A stretch of DNA of 64,000 bases from Oscillospiraceae bacterium (GTDB lineage: Bacteria > Bacillota > Clostridia > Oscillospirales > Ruminococcaceae): positions 62,001 to 126,000 of the forward strand of contig CAAGJI010000041.1 of the NCBI GenBank assembly GCA_900770195.1. The letters are read 5' to 3'. The position numbers were made by a program, and so were the translations under genes. The notes beneath the pieces are model-generated. The model had not been told where the DNA came from, made no database searches, and saw only the letters and a list, made by a program, of their open reading frames with translations. This document shows positions 18,261-29,300 of the stretch, piece after piece (the first letter of the stretch is position 1; each line of letters starts with the position of its first letter).

Positions 18261-20348
18261 TTATAATTCAGATATTTCTCCAATAATCTGTTCAAAAATT
18301 TCTGTAATTGAATCTACATCATCTGTAAGCCAAAGATATGATTCACCATTTGATCGTGTTGAAGAAATTTCTCTTAAAAATTCTTTTGTGCGAGAATTCA
18401 AACCTGTTCCAACAGAAATTACAGTTACACCATCTGATTTAAGCTTATCCGCCTGAGTTTTAGCTGTAGTCATACTGTCAGGAGCTCCGTCAGTTAAAAT
18501 GATTACAAAGTTATTTTCACCTTTTTCAAATTCTTTCCTGATCATATCAAGTGACTGTGATAAAGGTGTTCCGCCGGATGCATATAAATTTTCGATTGCA
18601 CTATTAAGCTGCTGTGCATTATTGGACAATGGCAAATTAACTCCTGTTTTATAACCAAATTCAGCAATTCCTATTTTGTTATATGATAAATCAACAACAT
18701 TATTAACAATATTTTTTGCAGCTTTTTTTGCATTATCCAAATTTTTACCACGCATACTTCCAGATGTATCAATTGACAGGAAAATATTCATCGGTTCGGG
18801 TACTGCCGCATCAAGTTTTTTCTGCAATTCATGTTTATCATATTCAATAACAATTTCTTCATGTGCATGAGTAAATTGGTCAACAGCAGAAACTTTTAAA
18901 ATACGGCTCTCATCATATTCAAAGGTAACATCAATCTTGACTTCTCCCTTTTTGCCTTTACGAATATTACCCAAAGCGAAACAACTTAAAAGTTCACTAT
19001 TGCTAAGATCTCTTCTATCTTCGTTTGCAATGTCCTTCGTTTCATATATTTCTATATTTACAGACTTCTGATTATCCTTTGAAGTGCTGAATGTCCTTGT
19101 ATATGATGTAGGATATTTGCTTCCTCTTGGAAGCATTTCAGAAAATTTGCCGTCAGCTTTTACACCAAGCGAATGTGAAAGAATATCTGTTATTACAGGT
19201 TTGTTAGCCGACATACCGCCATAAATTGCAGATGAAACTGTATAAGCACCTTTAACAACAAGTGTCGCCAAATCCAAATCTGAATAAACTTTTCCGGAGA
19301 AAATTTCCTCTATTTTTTTGCCAATATACGGAATACTACAACTTCCTCCTGCCAAAGCAACACGCCATACATTGTCAGGTGTGATATTATTGTTATCCAT
19401 AAATCTTTTGAATTTTGTAAATATCTTATCATATACACCCTGACAAATTTCATCAAACTCATCTCTTGTAAGTTCAACATCGAATGTATAATAATCATTT
19501 TTATATTGAAATAAATCCGGTTCAGTCACACTTGCACTTTCAGTATCAGTTAAATCTATTTTTACTCTTCTGGCAGCTCTGAGTAATTTAGATCTTATCT
19601 TATTATATTCTTTTTCAGGTAATTTTGACTTTTCAAGCGTTGATAAATCCAGATTAGTATCCGCTTCAACCATTTCAATCATAGCTTGTCTTATACATTC
19701 ATCAAAATCATCACCGCCAAGCTTTTTATCACCATCGACAGCCAATGTTTCATATTCGTTCTTATCTGAATTATACTTCAGATAACTTAAATCAAATGTA
19801 CCACCGCCGATATCTACAACAAGGAGTTTTTTATCTTCAAGATTATCTGCACTTTCTGTTATGTAGGAAATTGCAGCAGCAGTAGGTTCAGTTATAATAC
19901 GAACCTCTTTAAATCCTGCGGCTAAAGCAGCACGCTTTGTTGCGTCATACTGATTTCCCTGAAAATAAGCCGGAACAGTTATTACAGCTTTTATTTCGGT
20001 TGTTTCATCATATCCGTCTTTTTTAATAAACTTATAAATTGTTTCTTTTACTGATTTTAAAATTTCAGTTGCAACATCAACAGGAGTAAATTTTCTTCCG
20101 TCAATTAAATAGACCTTGTCGCTTCCCATATCTGTTTTTGAAGAACGAATAACATTATGCGGATTTAAATACCCATCTTCCGAAGCTTTTTTACCGATTG
20201 TTATCTCCCCGTTTTCGTAATAGAGAACAGATGGCAGAACATTTCCATCACCATTTTTAAACTTCAGACATTTTACTTTGCCTTTAATATCTGTACAAAC
20301 AAGTGTATTGGTCGTACCTAAATCAATCCCAACATTTACCGATGCCAT
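18261..20348 (-). CDS. DnaK-like Hsp70 fused to a VWA domain
   Basis: A 695-residue protein. Residues 1-375 form a well-conserved Hsp70 ATPase (VGIDLGTTNTLV, VITVPAYFQGNQ, ITEPTAAAISY, VVDIGGGTFDLS, ALAGGSCSIPY). Residues about 376-510 match the beta substrate-binding domain (HSLGVKADGKFSEMLPRGSKYP). Where DnaK has its helical lid, this protein has a VWA domain at about residues 518-690 with an intact MIDAS: DTSGS, the GGTPLS threonine and TDGAPD. VWA domains bind protein partners through a metal ion. An Hsp70 that replaces its lid with a VWA domain suggests a dedicated client or scaffold rather than general folding. Confidence 0.9.
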   Translation of the reverse strand: MASVNVGIDLGTTNTLVCTDIKGKVKCLKFKNGDGNVLPSVLYYENGEITIGKKASEDGYLNPHNVIRSSKTDMGSDKVYLIDGRKFTPVDVATEILKSVKETIYKFIKKDGYDETTEIKAVITVPAYFQGNQYDATKRAALAAGFKEVRIITEPTAAAISYITESADNLEDKKLLVVDIGGGTFDLSYLKYNSDKNEYETLAVDGDKKLGGDDFDECIRQAMIEMVEADTNLDLSTLEKSKLPEKEYNKIRSKLLRAARRVKIDLTDTESASVTEPDLFQYKNDYYTFDVELTRDEFDEICQGVYDKIFTKFKRFMDNNNITPDNVWRVALAGGSCSIPYIGKKIEEIFSGKVYSDLDLATLVVKGAYTVSSAIYGGMSANKPVITDILSHSLGVKADGKFSEMLPRGSKYPTSYTRTFSTSKDNQKSVNIEIYETKDIANEDRRDLSNSELLSCFALGNIRKGKKGEVKIDVTFEYDESRILKVSAVDQFTHAHEEIVIEYDKHELQKKLDAAVPEPMNIFLSIDTSGSMRGKNLDNAKKAAKNIVNNVVDLSYNKIGIAEFGYKTGVNLPLSNNAQQLNSAIENLYASGGTPLSQSLDMIRKEFEKGENNFVIILTDGAPDSMTTAKTQADKLKSDGVTVISVGTGLNSRTKEFLREISSTRSNGESYLWLTDDVDSITEIFEQIIGEISEL

Positions 20349-20367
20349 TTTCTATTTCTCCTTTAAA

Positions 20368-20877
20368 TTAATAATTTTTATCTGCGAATGCATCTGAACT
20401 TTTAACTTTTTCATCATTTTGTTGTGGTTCCTGATCTATTTCAGAAATGCCATTTTCATCAGAATTTTCATCTTTTGCTTCATCTGCATTTTTCTTATCT
20501 TCAACATCTGAATATAACGGAACAACCTCTTTATGTATATCGAGTATTTTTGTATTCAGATAATCAAGCCTCTCTTTCAGAAAATATTTCTTTCTTTCAT
20601 CATCTTCTTTTGATTTTTCCATTTTTTCTTTAATATCATTAATACTCTGTGAAAAAGATTCAAGGGAATTTTCTATCTTTTCAAGAAGTTCAGATTTTTT
20701 CTTCTCAAGCTTGTCTATTTTACTTTGAAGTTCTTCTTCTTTTTTCTGATAATTATTTTTAAGCAAACCAATACTACTGTCAAGCGAATCAACTTCATTA
20801 CAAAGTTCTTTATTAATTTCCGTCATCATATCAATAACTTTTTTTAAATCATTGATTGTTTCTTTATAATCCTGCAT
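20368..20877 (-). CDS. Coiled-coil protein of the Hsp70 cluster
   Basis: A 169-residue, highly charged protein, almost entirely predicted coiled coil (residues 1-115: repeated K/E/L heptads such as KIDKLEKKKSELLEKIENSL) with an acidic, disordered C-terminus. No family recognised. It sits between the 95-residue coiled-coil gene and the Hsp70-VWA gene. By position it may be a nucleotide-exchange or adaptor partner, like the GrpE stalk, but it has no GrpE head. Confidence 0.7.
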   Translation of the reverse strand: MQDYKETINDLKKVIDMMTEINKELCNEVDSLDSSIGLLKNNYQKKEEELQSKIDKLEKKKSELLEKIENSLESFSQSINDIKEKMEKSKEDDERKKYFLKERLDYLNTKILDIHKEVVPLYSDVEDKKNADEAKDENSDENGISEIDQEPQQNDEKVKSSDAFADKNY

Positions 20878-20896
20878 TTTATCAATACCTTTCTAT

Positions 20897-21184
20897 TTAT
20901 TCAATTGCCTTAAGCACAGCATTACGCATATTCTTAATTTCAAGATCCTTTGATTTTCTTATTTTTTCAATCTCTGCGTCTTTTGATTCTCTTATTTCAT
21001 TGATCTCTTTATTTTTATCTCTTGTTAACTCTGCAATTTTATTATTTCTTTCTTCAATAATCTGATTTTTTTTATATTCGAAATTGGCCTCCATTTGATT
21101 AAAATCATTTTCAATTTCACCAAGAATCTTATCTGCAATTGCTTTTAAATCGGCAATATTTTGCTTGTATGAATTAATATCCAT
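20897..21184 (-). CDS. Small coiled-coil protein of the Hsp70 cluster
   Basis: A 95-residue protein of one long amphipathic coiled coil (residues 10-90, with the quasi-repeats EIRESKDAEIEKIRKSKDLE). Its ATG overlaps the stop codon of the preceding Hsp70 gene (TAATG) and it has a GGAGG site within that gene, so it is translationally coupled to it. A stoichiometric partner of that Hsp70 is likely; function unknown. Confidence 0.7.
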   Translation of the reverse strand: MDINSYKQNIADLKAIADKILGEIENDFNQMEANFEYKKNQIIEERNNKIAELTRDKNKEINEIRESKDAEIEKIRKSKDLEIKNMRNAVLKAIE

Positions 21185-22692
21185 TATATTTCCTCCACTA
21201 TGATATTTTCTTTGCCAAGCGACTCATTTTTATGTCCATAAACCTCAGCTTCTATTCTGCCATCGTAACAGATTTTCAAGTCAAAAACTTCTGCTGTATC
21301 ATATTTGCTGTCTGATAAATCAAGATAACCTAAATATATTTTTTCAGATTTAGGAGTAAACTTCTGATAGAACTTCATATATCTTCTTCCATCATCAAAT
21401 TTAGTTAATGTCAACGGCTTTTTTATTGTTTTATTTTCATATAACGTCTGCCTGTTAAGATAAACACCTGTATTTTCAAACTCGCCGACAATCTGATATG
21501 CACTTCTGTTTTCAAATTTAATATTTGTATTTTCTGACAGCATACCCGCATAATATGCTGCACCCAACGCAACATACCCCATATTTTCATCTTCATCAAA
21601 ATCTCCTATTTCATCAGTTTCAAAATATTCTTCCAAAATATTTCGAAAATACGGTATACCCGATCCGCCTCCGATAAAATGTACACTTATTTCATCTTCA
21701 TCTTTGTAAATATCTGATTCTTCAAGCATATAATCAAACATTTTAACAAGTTTTTCTTTCAATGAATTTTTATTCAAGATGTCTTCAATTTCATCAGACG
21801 TGAAATGATAATTTATATCTATGTTTTCGTTATTTCTTTTTATATAATACTCATCATCAACTTCATCATCTTCATCTGAATACATTCTGACTTTTTTATT
21901 ATCAATCTCATGAACGAAATGGTATCCACGTTCTTTCAAAAGTTTCCTTTCATTTGGTGTTACCGATGGAAAAATAATGTCATTTATAATGCTTTCTGTT
22001 AAATCACTTCCGCCATATTTAATACCATATGATGAAAGAACTGTTACCTTGAAATTATCATCTATGCATTTGATTTTTATTACAGCGGCATCTATTGTAC
22101 CTCCGCCAAAATCAAAAATGAAAAAGTTTTTCTCATCTCCATCATCAGCATCTTCAAAGAAATCCTTTGTTTCTTCAAACGAAAAAAAAGCTGCAACAGG
22201 TTCAGATATTACTGCATCAACATTTATTTTTGCCAATTTAGCTGCTTTTTTAATTCGGTTTATCTGCATTTCTGAATACATAACAGGAAAAGTTATAACT
22301 GTCGTATTTGGAATATTTCCACCTTTTTTTGTAACCATTCTATTATATATCCAGGAAAATATTTCACCTGATAATTCAACTGCATCAGCTTCATATCCGT
22401 CGTGAAATTTTATATTCCAGTTTTCTTCGCATAAATGTCTTTTCACATTGTATACAAACTTCATTTTGTCTGCATCAATATCATAAAGCAGATTTTCTGC
22501 GGCTGAACCAATTTCAAACTCATAATTTCCGTCTTTTCTTTTATTTCGTGTAATTATATTTGGTTCACATCTTTTTCCGTTTATATTATTTGACAACTTT
22601 TGCGGTGTAACTTTTTTATTTTCATATGAAGCTACCTTCAGATTTGTTGTTCCGAAATCTATCGCTAATGAATAATTTATTTCTTTTGACAT
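21184..22692 (-). CDS. Hsp70-like actin-fold ATPase
   Basis: A 502-residue Hsp70-type protein: phosphate-1 loop AIDFGTTNLKVASYENK at residues 9-25, an EPVAAFFSF motif (DnaK: EPTAAA), phosphate-2 loop FDFGGGTIDAAV and adenosine loop FIGGGSGIPYF. An acidic insertion rich in D/E/Y lies near residue 275. About 110 C-terminal residues are beta-rich, and no helical lid is present. It is diverged from DnaK, so a specialised partner is likely. It is coupled to the 95-residue coiled-coil gene. Confidence 0.85.
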   Translation of the reverse strand: MSKEINYSLAIDFGTTNLKVASYENKKVTPQKLSNNINGKRCEPNIITRNKRKDGNYEFEIGSAAENLLYDIDADKMKFVYNVKRHLCEENWNIKFHDGYEADAVELSGEIFSWIYNRMVTKKGGNIPNTTVITFPVMYSEMQINRIKKAAKLAKINVDAVISEPVAAFFSFEETKDFFEDADDGDEKNFFIFDFGGGTIDAAVIKIKCIDDNFKVTVLSSYGIKYGGSDLTESIINDIIFPSVTPNERKLLKERGYHFVHEIDNKKVRMYSDEDDEVDDEYYIKRNNENIDINYHFTSDEIEDILNKNSLKEKLVKMFDYMLEESDIYKDEDEISVHFIGGGSGIPYFRNILEEYFETDEIGDFDEDENMGYVALGAAYYAGMLSENTNIKFENRSAYQIVGEFENTGVYLNRQTLYENKTIKKPLTLTKFDDGRRYMKFYQKFTPKSEKIYLGYLDLSDSKYDTAEVFDLKICYDGRIEAEVYGHKNESLGKENIIVEEI

Positions 22693-22704
22693 AATATTTC
22701 CCCA

Positions 22705-23988
22705 TTATCCAAATCTGTATGCTGAACACGAACCCTTACATACAAATGAAGCCTTGTTGTCATCTTCATCAAAATAATTTATCATATACGGCTGTGCTTT
22801 GATTTCAAAAATTTTTCCATGTTCCCTACGGTTTGAAGTTTTTATATAACTTGTTTCCATATTAATGCTATTGTCACCATTTGTAATTAAATCGCCAACT
22901 TTTATTTCCTTATTATAAAATCCGATTGAAGACAAATATTTATTCACAATTTCAAGAAACTCTATGTATTCGCTGTAATTATTCGCTATTCTGTCACATA
23001 TTACCGGAATCACCTTTCCTGTAATTGAATTTTTTACAGCATTACCTATTATTGAAATAATTGTTTCAGATTTTTCATCATCATCAAGGTCATCAATATC
23101 TGCTTTTCTGATTTCATTTGCCAAATCTTTTTTATATTTTGCAAAAATTTTCAAATATATATCCTGATAAGATTTTTCCAATATTCCCTTATTCAAAAAA
23201 CTTTCAATTTCAGAAATGTCAGCAACTTTTTTCAGATATTCATTTATTGCTTTATCATCGCTGTTTTCATCAATGCAAACCAGATTAATATTTTCCTTTA
23301 ATATTGGAAATACAAAATCAGCTGATTTGTATTCTTTTTCTACAGGTGCAGTTTCAGGTACAGCTTTTTCAGTTTTTGAAGAAGTTTTATTCTGTCCTTC
23401 TAAAGCTTCAACCCTATTTATAAGGCTTTCAAAAAGCTTATTCTGTTCAGATATTTTTTCTTCTAAACTTTTTATTCTTTTATCTTGTTTGTATACCGTG
23501 TTTTCCAACGATTCGATTTTCTGATTTTGATTTATAATTTCTTTTTTCTGTGTCTGACAAATATCTGCAAGCTGTTTTATATACTCCTTACATTTTTTTA
23601 TTTCCCCGTTATAATCAGAAGAACCTGTATTGCCTTTTGCTGAAACAAAATCTGTTTTTTCAAGCGAATTAACTCTTGAATCAATTGATTCAACTTTCCT
23701 GTTTAATCTTTCAATGTCCTTATTTACATTTACTTCAATAACTTCATTCGGTGATGAAGTATTGGTGTGCTTTAATTCCTTGTAAATATCAGAAATTTTA
23801 TTTTCAATTTTTAATTCAAGCCTATGCATGTCTATTGGCAATCTTTCTGAAACATTATATTTCAATTTGCTAATATCATCATTTATTGTGTCAACATTTT
23901 CAAACAACTCGCTGATATTCTGATTGCCATAAATATTAAATACAGCCAGCTTTGATATTTTAATCTTTTTATATTTTTTCTTGCTCAT
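22705..23988 (-). CDS. Coiled-coil protein with GrpE-like C-terminal tail (larger paralogue)
   Basis: About 427 residues. The start at 23988 is chosen for the GAGGAG ribosome binding site and because frames further upstream only shadow the neighbouring gene; it overlaps the end of that gene by 20 bp. A long coiled coil (residues about 65-200) is followed by a helical domain and a C-terminal module of about 45 residues (REHGKIFEIKAQPYMINYFD...) that resembles the tail of the 255-residue protein upstream (SKHGEICYFNSLPYCIYCYD...). Coiled coil plus small C-terminal beta module is the GrpE plan, although identity to GrpE is weak. Probably a co-factor of the adjacent Hsp70s. Confidence 0.68.
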   Translation of the reverse strand: MSKKKYKKIKISKLAVFNIYGNQNISELFENVDTINDDISKLKYNVSERLPIDMHRLELKIENKISDIYKELKHTNTSSPNEVIEVNVNKDIERLNRKVESIDSRVNSLEKTDFVSAKGNTGSSDYNGEIKKCKEYIKQLADICQTQKKEIINQNQKIESLENTVYKQDKRIKSLEEKISEQNKLFESLINRVEALEGQNKTSSKTEKAVPETAPVEKEYKSADFVFPILKENINLVCIDENSDDKAINEYLKKVADISEIESFLNKGILEKSYQDIYLKIFAKYKKDLANEIRKADIDDLDDDEKSETIISIIGNAVKNSITGKVIPVICDRIANNYSEYIEFLEIVNKYLSSIGFYNKEIKVGDLITNGDNSINMETSYIKTSNRREHGKIFEIKAQPYMINYFDEDDNKASFVCKGSCSAYRFG

Positions 23989-24736
23989 ATTTTTTCTCCT
24001 CATACTTGTAATAAGTGCAAATGCCGTCAATTCTTCGTATTTCCGTTTTTTCTTCGTCTGAATCATAACAATAAATACAATATGGCAAACTATTAAAATA
24101 ACAAATTTCGCCATGTTTCGATCTATCATTTGTAGATTTCTGATGTGACCCACTGGTAGAAATATGTTCTGATTTTACACTGTTTTCTATATCTTCAGGA
24201 ACAAAAAAAACTATATTTGATAAATAGCAAACTATTTTTTTCCCTATTTTCTTCCATTCCTGTTCTTCTTTAAGCATAGACGATTCAAGAATCTTTTGCA
24301 ATGAATCTCTCATCTCATCAATATATATTTCTGTAAGTTCTGCAGATTTTTCATCTGGATCTATTTTATTTTTATCTAACTGCTTAAACATTTTTTCTTT
24401 GCATTTATTCGCTCTTTTAAGTAATAAAGCAACAATCTTTTCTTTATTTTCAGGTAAATTATGACCGTATTCAAATAAAGATTTTAAATCAGGATTTTCG
24501 TCTCCAAGCAATTTTTCTATTATTGACTTATATTCGTCATCTGTTTTGTCAGGTGGAAAAAGGTATGGATAGGAACTTTTTTGTTTCACAAACATTTCAC
24601 GTTCATTTTCCTTAAATTGATACCTGACAATTTCATCTTTATACAAATTATATTTTTTTTGCAAACGAATAATCTCTTTTTTTCTGTCTGATGAATAAGC
24701 ACTGTATTTTGTCTTTAAATCATTTAAATTTAACAT
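23969..24736 (-). CDS. Helical protein with GrpE-like C-terminal tail (smaller paralogue)
   Basis: A 255-residue charged helical protein with AGGAGGG before its start, 18 bp after the Hsp70 gene. Its last 50 residues (KHGEICYFNSLPYCIYCYD...GICTYYKY) match the tail of the next protein (427 residues), so the two share a module, perhaps by duplication. No annotated family comes to mind. As a partner of an Hsp70 it would be expected in the cytoplasm. Confidence 0.65.
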   Translation of the reverse strand: MLNLNDLKTKYSAYSSDRKKEIIRLQKKYNLYKDEIVRYQFKENEREMFVKQKSSYPYLFPPDKTDDEYKSIIEKLLGDENPDLKSLFEYGHNLPENKEKIVALLLKRANKCKEKMFKQLDKNKIDPDEKSAELTEIYIDEMRDSLQKILESSMLKEEQEWKKIGKKIVCYLSNIVFFVPEDIENSVKSEHISTSGSHQKSTNDRSKHGEICYFNSLPYCIYCYDSDEEKTEIRRIDGICTYYKYEEKKYEQEKI

Positions 24737-24754
24737 AATCCCTCCTGCTGCTTA

Positions 24755-26326
24755 TTAAGATGCTGACACTTTGTCAGAATAAACAAGTTCTGAATCACTG
24801 TAAACGTCAACATCAATATTAAGAGAGCCATCTTTTTCAAAAATAAATGTCAGTTTTATTTCAGTATTTTCTCTTTTTAAACCTGATGGAAGATTAATTA
24901 CTGAATATTTTGCAACATCTATTCCTTCACTCATAGCACGATTTGCTTTTGGATAAATCTGAATATCGTGTTCGTAAAGCTTCACTTCCAATTTTTCCTG
25001 ATTATCACTATTAAGATAAAATATTTTTTCAACTTTTGTAGGAAGTGCAGTATTTATTGGAACTAACGGAATAAATTTATCAGGTATAGGGCCATCCTGT
25101 GCTACAGTTCCAAAAACACAACTTGTTATATTTGAAATTTCATTAAGCTTATTTTCATTTAAAACAACTGCACCCTTTGAAATAAGTTCTGTTACTTCAC
25201 CTAAAGTATCATCATCAAGAGTAATATATTTTTCAAGTTCTTTCTGAACTAAAGGTATATTTGAACTTCCTCCTGCTAAAACAATTCTGTCAATTGCTAT
25301 GTTGTTATCCTCTGCATATTTTAAACTGTCTTTTGTTATATCAATTGAACGTTTTACCAAAGGAGATATTATTTTTTCAATATCATCTACTGTAAATTCA
25401 TATATATATGGTTCTAATCCGTCTTCAGTGCGTATATTCAAAAAGTCATCGTTGCTTTCATATTCTATTTTTACATTTTCAGCACAATCAATAATCCCTC
25501 TTAAATTATCACGATACATATCATATGGAAGATCACCATCATAAACATCTTCTTTCATAATTCTGTAAAGCCCTTTTGCGTCTTCATCAAATTCCATATC
25601 AAGATCAAATTTATCATTTACTTTCTGAAGAATATCATCTGCTATTGCCAAAGTAACGTTATTACCGCCAAATTCCTTATCACCATTTGTATATATCTGT
25701 TCATATTTAATATGCGAGTCAACTTTTGTTGCTTTCATTATCGAAATATCAAAAGTACCGCCGCCAAAGTCATAAACAAGAATTGTGCATTCATCTTTAT
25801 CATCTTCAATTGTCTGATATGCAGCTGCCGCTGCTGCTGTTGGTTCAAAAATCAATTCAACATTATTAAGTCCTGCTTCAATTGCAGCATCTTTTATACT
25901 TTCTTTTGCTGACGGACTGAATTTTGCAGGCACAGTAATAACAGCTTTTTCAATAAAACCTTCAGCCGGACCAAACGATTTCATAATTTTGTCCTGAACA
26001 TTTTTTATTATCTGAGCGATAAAATATCCCGTTGCTTTTTTAGGAGTTACTCTTATTCTGCTACCGTCCATAGCTTTTGTAATATATCTCTCATTCTGTT
26101 CATTAAGACGGCTTTTAAAGCTGACAATAGGTTCAACATTGTTTGCAGCAGCAAGTGAAAGAGCTTCTTTTCCTATCACAAATTCATCTTCTGTTTTAAA
26201 ATATAACGCTGTAGGTATGCTTTTACTGCTATCTTTGTCACGCAGGCAAACAATTCTTCCCTTTTTATCTTTGTAAGAAACAACAGTATTTGTAGTTCCG
26301 AAATCTATTCCTATGGTTTGTCCCAT
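24755..26326 (-). CDS. DnaK-like Hsp70 lacking the helical lid
   Basis: A 523-residue, clear Hsp70: TIGIDFGTTNTVVSY at the start, VITVPAKFSPSAKESIKDAA, FEPTAAAAAAYQT, VYDFGGGTFDIS, VLAGGSSNIPLVQ, then a beta substrate-binding domain of about 140 residues (KFIPLVPINTALPTKVEKIF). It ends where the alpha-helical lid of DnaK (about 610-640 residues in full) would begin. AAGGAGT precedes the start. This is the most DnaK-like member of the operon, but no dnaJ or canonical grpE accompanies it, so it is not the housekeeping locus. Confidence 0.92.
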   Translation of the reverse strand: MGQTIGIDFGTTNTVVSYKDKKGRIVCLRDKDSSKSIPTALYFKTEDEFVIGKEALSLAAANNVEPIVSFKSRLNEQNERYITKAMDGSRIRVTPKKATGYFIAQIIKNVQDKIMKSFGPAEGFIEKAVITVPAKFSPSAKESIKDAAIEAGLNNVELIFEPTAAAAAAYQTIEDDKDECTILVYDFGGGTFDISIMKATKVDSHIKYEQIYTNGDKEFGGNNVTLAIADDILQKVNDKFDLDMEFDEDAKGLYRIMKEDVYDGDLPYDMYRDNLRGIIDCAENVKIEYESNDDFLNIRTEDGLEPYIYEFTVDDIEKIISPLVKRSIDITKDSLKYAEDNNIAIDRIVLAGGSSNIPLVQKELEKYITLDDDTLGEVTELISKGAVVLNENKLNEISNITSCVFGTVAQDGPIPDKFIPLVPINTALPTKVEKIFYLNSDNQEKLEVKLYEHDIQIYPKANRAMSEGIDVAKYSVINLPSGLKRENTEIKLTFIFEKDGSLNIDVDVYSDSELVYSDKVSAS

Positions 26327-26345
26327 TACTTACTCCTTAACAAAA

Positions 26346-29300
26346 TTATTTTAAATTTACTTCAACCGGATTCAAAAGATATTTTTCATTATCTATTTCA
26401 TTTTCTTTTGCGACTGCATATTCAATTGCATAAGGTTTTGTTGCTCTTATGTAAATTGCAACATCTTTGTCACTGAAAGTCTGCTCTATTCTGAGATTTT
26501 TTCGGATAATACTTGAATCAGAAATACTCAATCCGCCGTTAAGTGCAACAGGAAGCGATGTATAATAAATTTCAAATTTATCTACTTTTGCATTTTTGAA
26601 CTTTATCCATTTGCCATATTCAGAACCCATTTTCATTATAACTTTAAACATTTCTCTTTTGCTTATTCCAACAAAATATTTAAATGGTATTTCATCTTCA
26701 ACATCATTGTCACTTAACACAAGTATCTTTCCGTCTTCACGACTGTCTATAAGCCCGTATACAACACCTGTTTTGCCTGTTGGTCTTGTCAATGAAGTTT
26801 CATCTGTTTTCTTTCCTGCCTGCTTCTGAAGCTTGTCAGCGTCTTCTGTACCTAAAGGTGGCATAAGGAACAAATTTTTCTTAAAATCAACCTTGCATAT
26901 TTTACAAATATCAGGGAAATATTCGTTGATATACTGATTAAATACGTTTTCTACTATCGGAGATTTTCCTGCATTGCCTGCAATGAATATATAAATATTA
27001 CTGATTTTTGTATTCTTTGTCTTGAATTTTTCTGAACTGATTGCCTGTAAGAATCCGTGGCAGAAATTATTGATACCCTCTTCGATTTGCTTTGAAAGTA
27101 TTCCAAGCAAATCAACATGAATGTTGTCGTTCGGTGATTCAAGCTTTAATTCTATCTCTTTAAATTCTCCTTTAACATCAAATAAATTAACTTTCATCAA
27201 ACCTGAATTTAAAGCCTCAAAAGAAGATTCTATTTCATAAACAGGGAATTTTTCATTATCGCTGCTGTTGTTTTTAAGATATTTGTCAGGTGAAACGCCA
27301 TACTTTTCACACAATGCTGTAACATTTTTTTTGTATTCTTCTGATTCAACACCATATTCTTTCTTTACTTCATTTATGTAATAGTCAAGCTCTGCTTTTG
27401 CTTTTTCACCTAATTCTTTTGTTTCACCATCAACCAGATATATGCTTTCTTCCATAAACGGTCTGAGTGCTTCCGCTAACTGCTTTGTATTTCTCTTTGC
27501 AATCTGAGTATCTTTTATAAGTTCATCGTGTCCATCGAACACGTCGCACTGTACAGGTTTTGTAAATGTTATTCTGTTTTCAAGAAGTACTTTTTTATTT
27601 GCCTTAAACACTTCATATGCAAGCAATTCAAGAAGATTTTCACCGCCAAGATATTTTGAACCTGCTGCACCAAAATGTTCAATTACATAATCATAATCTT
27701 CTTCATCGAAATCATCTTCATCTGCATATCTCCATGTGCCGTAATCGAAATCAGTTGTACCGCCGCCAAAATCGAAAATACCATACAGAATAGAACTGTC
27801 GTCCCCAGGGGCACAGTTGAATTCTTTCAAAGCACAAACCGCATAACTTGCCGGTTCTCCTGCACCTGCTTTCACTTCAAATTTTTTCATTGTCGCTTCA
27901 TCATTAAGAACTGTTTCAGGCAATGATTTTTTCAAACCTTTTGTAAAGCTTTCAAGTATCTTTTCTCTTACCTGCTTTTCGTAAGTTACAGGGAAAGACA
28001 TAATATAACGCAGGTATATTTTATTCGTCATATTATTTATGTATAAGCCGAGGTAGTAAGCATATATTTCGATAGGGTCGAAATCATCTTCTTTTAAATC
28101 AACATATTTATAAAGTTTCTTTTCTGTTTTTGTATTCAGTGATTTAATTGTTTCCGCTGTTTCTTTTGTTGTATTTCCGCACCACTGTTTCAAATTGTAA
28201 AAATATGAATAGAAATTATCGCTGTCTTTCTTTTCCGTTGTATTTTTAAAATTATAATTTGCTGTATGTGAAACTTTTATATCTTCCCATGATGTGTCAG
28301 GTCTTCCTGCTTTAGCTGAATATGCCTGCATAAAAGATTCTATATCATCAAATTCAATAACAGTCGGGTTTTCGTAATCTTCCTTTTTCGCTTCCTCGCC
28401 TAATTTATTTTTACCAATACGCAAAAGGTGAGTAACATCTCTGCCGTTCTGATATCCCACTACTGTTGAACGTGTACCAAAATCTATACCGATAATACCA
28501 TCATCAAGTACATCTGCAAGAGGGTTGCGGGCGATAAGTTTTTCAGTAAGGGCAATTTCTGTTCCCTCCTGACTTGATTTTTCCCATAAATCCCAATGAC
28601 CTGCACCGTCGTCTGTAAGGATAGTTTCTTCATATGTATCTCTGTCGCATCTTTTTTTGTCAACATTAAGCAGTTCAGATTTTAATTTTTCTGTATCATA
28701 ATTGTTTTTATATAACCCTTTTAACGTTTGATAAAACTCACTTTCTTTAACATCATTGTATTTGTAAAGAATTTTACCCTCAGATGCAGTTATTATCTTT
28801 TTATCGTACATATCTGCCAGCATTTTATAAATCCCTTTGAGAGAACTTTTGCTTGGAATAAGTCCGTATTTAATAAAGGTAATCAGCCTTCTTTTTGATA
28901 ACCCTCTTTTTACAGGAATTTTAATGGAATAACTATCACCCCAGCAGTTATAATTTCCATTATGTATATTTAAACGCCTTTCTGAATTTCCGCTATAATA
29001 GCTAAAAATGCAATTTATCAAATTACCATTTGCATTTTTTACACAATCATCTTTTATAAGCGGATTGGAAGATTTATAGGTGTAGAATAAATCATACGCT
29101 TCGGAATAATTCATAGACTTTCCTTCGCCTATACCGTCCATTTCATAATCATAACGATCATAAGGACAAACGGCACGTGTTGAGTCTGTTATCAATATAT
29201 TTTTACTCTGAACAAAATATAATTTTTTATTTTCAATCTTAACCCATTCATTATTTTTAACAATAGAATCCAGATCCTCTTCAACAACATTAATCAGACC

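Noticed and set aside
23989..24153. Longer N-terminus for the 427-residue coiled-coil protein
   Set aside because: It would read a hydrophobic stretch through the out-of-frame 3' end of the neighbouring gene; the GAGGAG site sits just before 23988.
24755..26326. Housekeeping dnaK locus
   Set aside because: No hrcA, canonical grpE or dnaJ; the protein lacks the lid, and four further diverged Hsp70 genes lie in the same operon.
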